A DNA stretch of 64,000 bases from Eledone cirrhosa (lineage: Eukaryota; Mollusca; Cephalopoda; Octopoda; Eledonidae): positions 27,171,015 to 27,235,014 of the forward strand of contig OZ024748.1 in NCBI GenBank assembly GCA_964016885.1, written 5' to 3'. This document shows positions 56,675 to 61,074 of this stretch, one piece after another. Within the stretch, counting starts at the first letter, position 1; each line of letters starts with the position of its first letter. The notes under the pieces were generated by a model that made no database searches, was not told where the DNA came from, and saw only the letters and a program-made list of their open reading frames with translations. The position numbers and the translations under genes were made by a program.

Positions 56675-56769
56675 GTGTGTATATATATATGTGTGTGTGT
56701 GTGTATATATATATGTGTGTGTGTCTATGACCAGGGTATATAGATCATAGACACCCACCTATATATATG

Positions 56770-56812
<43 letters not shown>

Positions 56813-59800
56813 GGGCCTTCCAGTTTCATTTCACATTATATACATCTCTGTGTATATTTTAATTATATAAAAATTATTTTTAAGTGAACATGATTTAAAA
56901 AAAATATTTTGAAGTGAACGTGACGCAATGGGTCACAAGTGGTCTAGTTTCATATAAAATGTGCACTGTTTGATATTTCATTATAGAAATTTACCTCTGG
57001 CAATAATTATTGGGATCCCTCTTGTCACCATTCTGTATCTTCTAACAAATGTTTCATACTTGGCTGTTATGACAAAAAGTGAGCTCTTGGCATCAGCTAC
57101 AGTCGGTGGGGTACGTTATTCTTTGTTTTTTCATTAATTAACCCTTCCAGTATCATATTTCTAATGAATTAATGAGGAATTTTGAAGGATTTATAATAAT
57201 TATTAATTATTTAATCACTAAGACACTAACTTAACATATGGTTCTAATATAAATTATGTTGGAAGACCTTCATTTAAATAGGAACCTTGGTCATGTTTCC
57301 TATGTATACATGTTTTTTCTCAAAAACTTTTTTCTGTTCCTTCCTCTTATCACTCTCTATCTTTCTATTTCTTCTTTCATTTCTGATGAAGGGCTAATAT
57401 CAGAAACGTAATTTCTATCTTCTGATGAAGGGCTAATAACAAAAACGTAAAGATTCATTTCTTACTATATCAAGCATTAAACTAATATATTTCTTCATTG
57501 TACTGTGTTGTTTGCTTTGTTGTTTCTGTTTATTTTTGCATATATATATATATAGTGAGTAAAAGGGTTTTAGCTCTAGGGAGAAAATCTAGTTGTAAAA
57601 CATTGGCTTGCCTCAAAAAGGACCCCATTGATGAGTATGAAGCATGCCAGAGTGTAAAGCAAGCTCTTGCTTTGCAAAGTAAATAACCTTAACCCTTTTG
57701 ATACCAAACCGCCTGAGACTGATCCCTAGTTTTATGATACAAAACTGTTTTTTTTAAAGTCTTTATATTCAATCTAAAACCCTTCCACCACGATTCTATC
57801 TAAGAACCTTTGTTAAGTTATGTTCCAAACACCAGCTTAATAACGAGAAAGTTAGTTATATTACTAAATCACTCCAACTTCTTGATTTTTTTCAAAATTA
57901 TAGGCACTGTTTTTCATTAGAAGTAGGGAAATTAAATAAATTAAAATAGTTGTGTATCATTAAATTATTTAAAATATAAATTTCTAAAGAATTTCTGTCT
58001 TTCCAGTTATGGGCTGATCGAGTTCTTGGAGTTGCTGCCATCATAATTCCAATCTCTGTGGCCCTGTCAACCTTTGGAGCAGCAAATGGATCTTGTTTCA
58101 CATCTGGACGGTGAGTATAGGGTTTCATCATTATTTGGTTACATCTTATGATAATGGTGGTGGTGGTGGTGGTATTATTAGTGGTGGTGGTGGTGGTGGT
58201 GGTGGTATTGTTGTTGTTGGTGGTGATGGTGATGGTAATGGTGGTGGTGATTTTGGTGGTGGTAATGGTGGTGGTGATGTTGGTGGTAATGGTGGTGGTG
58301 ATGTTGGTGGTAGTGATAGTGATGATGATGATGGTGAATATAGGGCTTCATCTTCATTATGGTTACATCACATGATAATGATGGTAAAGGTGGTGGTGGT
58401 GGTTATAATGAAGATGAAGATGATGATGGTAAGGTAGGGGATGTGATGTTTACAATAAGGATGGTGGTGGAGGTAGTGGGTGATAATGATAGTAACCACT
58501 CAGGAAACCTAGATACCTTAATCAAATTTCCTCTCCCCGCCAAATTGTTGGCCTGGTGAAGAAACCGTTATTGTAAATGTGTTGTCATTTTTATGATCTT
58601 TAGACTGACATATGCTGCAGCTAGGGCTGGACATCTTCCACAGGTTCTCTCCTATCTTCACATCACGAAGAAGACTCCTGTCTTATCACTTATACTCTCA
58701 GTAAGTCAAATATTTCACGCAGCTTCTCTTCTTTCTCTTGTGTGTGTGAGACTGGGGCCGGCGTTACCATTGAGGGCATCTATGTAGTCACATAGGGCAC
58801 AGAGGTAGTTCATTACTGAACCTTAAAGATTCACAGTTTTATACAGATTCCTATATATAATTAAATATATAATAATTTCCTCTGATTAATAAATAAATCA
58901 CTAAAATATCTACACAACAACGACAACAACATGTGCACAACAACAACAACAACAATACCTACACAACAGCAACAACATCTACACAACAACAACAACAACT
59001 ACACAACAACATCTACAACAACAACTACAGCAACAACATCTACACAACAACAAAAACATCTACAACAACAGCAACAACATCCACACAACAACAAAAGCAG
59101 CAACATCTACACAACAACAAGACCAACAATATCTACGCAACAACAATAACAACATCTACATCAACAACAATAACTACAACTACCACAACTATTACAACAA
59201 CAATGACATCGACAACAACAAGAACTACTACTACCATAACATCAACAACACCATTCTGCTAGAACAATTCTTTGTCTACTCAACCATAGGTACTGGCCAT
59301 GTCTTGGGACTGACTGGGGACTTAACCCTTTAGCATTCACTTTACTCTATATATACTATTATATTTTCATGGTAAAGGCTTTACCTCACATAATATCGAA
59401 TCTATGAGATTTTGAAAATAGTTATTTTGAGAACAATAGCTTAACATCAGTTTGAGCAACCAGTTACAGCCAGTTTCAACAGAAAGAGGTAGAGAGTTCT
59501 GGCCGGTTTTGGCCGGTTTGAACATTAAAGGGTTAACAATAACAACACTTTCTCTTTCAGAACAATCCTAACACTAAATTCTTATATTTCCAGGCCATAA
59601 TAGCTTTGATTATGATAATCCCTGGAGAGATATCATCATTGATTGACTTCTTTAGTTTTACTGCCTGGCTTTTCTATGGATTGGCTTTCCTCTCTCTCAT
59701 TGTGATGAGGTTTACAAAAAAAAATGCCCCAAGGCCTTTTAAGGTAAGTAGTTAACATGCATATACACATTCATATATATTCACATTACTCTATATATAC

Positions 59801-61040
59801 TATTGTAATTTCATGGTAAAGGCTTTATCTCACATAATATTGAATCCTTAGGAGATTAGTATCGGTGTACATATATGCATTATCAGAAATGACAATAAAT
59901 GCTGGTGTGTGTTGTGACAGGTTTTACTTCACAGAAGTCAAAGGGATTAATATAAATAAATCATTACCCGTGGGTCACAACTCCTAGGCTGAAGTGTGTG
60001 GAGAAGAACAGAGATCTTCTCTTGGAGGTGTTAACATTTTCTTAGGCTGCCGGTGGCATTCTTCTTGAGTGGCGAAGGAAATGAGAGAGGAGTCATCTCA
60101 TGACAAGGTCGCAGGTGTTGTTAACACTTTGGGATTCAGGAGGCGAGAGAGTGAGATCGCCCTGACCTATCCCTTTTATAGGGTCTCAGGAAGGAAGTGA
60201 CAAAAAGGGTTCTGCCACCCCAACGGGAAGTAACTCCAGTTACTTCCTGTCTAGAGAGCGGTGATGTGATTGTCATAACAAGGGAGGCAACTCTTGCTAC
60301 AAATATATGAGATTTTGAAAGTATTTATTTTGAGAACAATACCTTAACATCAGTTTAAGTGACCAGTTACAGCCAGTTTCAACAGAAAGAGGTAGAGAAT
60401 TCTGGCCGGTTTGAACATTAAAGGGTTAATAATTTTATTTACATCATTTTCAAAATCCAGAGCAGGAAATCATTCGATTGTTCTAAATAGAATATTAATC
60501 TAATGATTTTTTATAGCATAAATGTGTTTTTGTCTTTGCAAGAAATTGTTCTTCTCGCTCCACATGATGACGTAATTATCCTCGCATATTTTTCGTCCAT
60601 CGCCAGAGAATGTCTTCACGAGCCAACGTATCATCTTCCTGTTTTCCTTCAGTTGTAACGTTTTTTTTTATATTTGATTCTGCGCCTACAGATTGATTTT
60701 TCTCAGTTTCAGAAGATCCCATAAAAGGGTGAAAGCAGCTATTCTCTGCTTAAACTTTAATCTGTACTTATAATATATATATGTATATATATATTTTTTT
60801 TTTAAGCGGACGTAAAATGATGATGATGATGATGATCTAAAAAGTCTAAAGTCTGTCTTAAGCCAGAAGGCTCATTTGGCCAGTGCTTATCCCGGTTTCA
60901 TGGCCTGAAGCAACAGAGAGTACAAGACTCCTTCCTGGACAGGATGCCAGTCCATTGCAGGGTTAAACCCCCAGCTATTGCTGGTACTCATTTCCAGCTG
61001 AGTATACTAGAGCAATGTGAAATGAAGTGTTTTGCTCAAG

Positions 61041-61074
<34 letters not shown>

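Noticed and set aside
55828..56758. Several 260-340-codon open frames on both strands
   Set aside because: They are translations of the alternating TA/TG microsatellite, and all frames are open at once.
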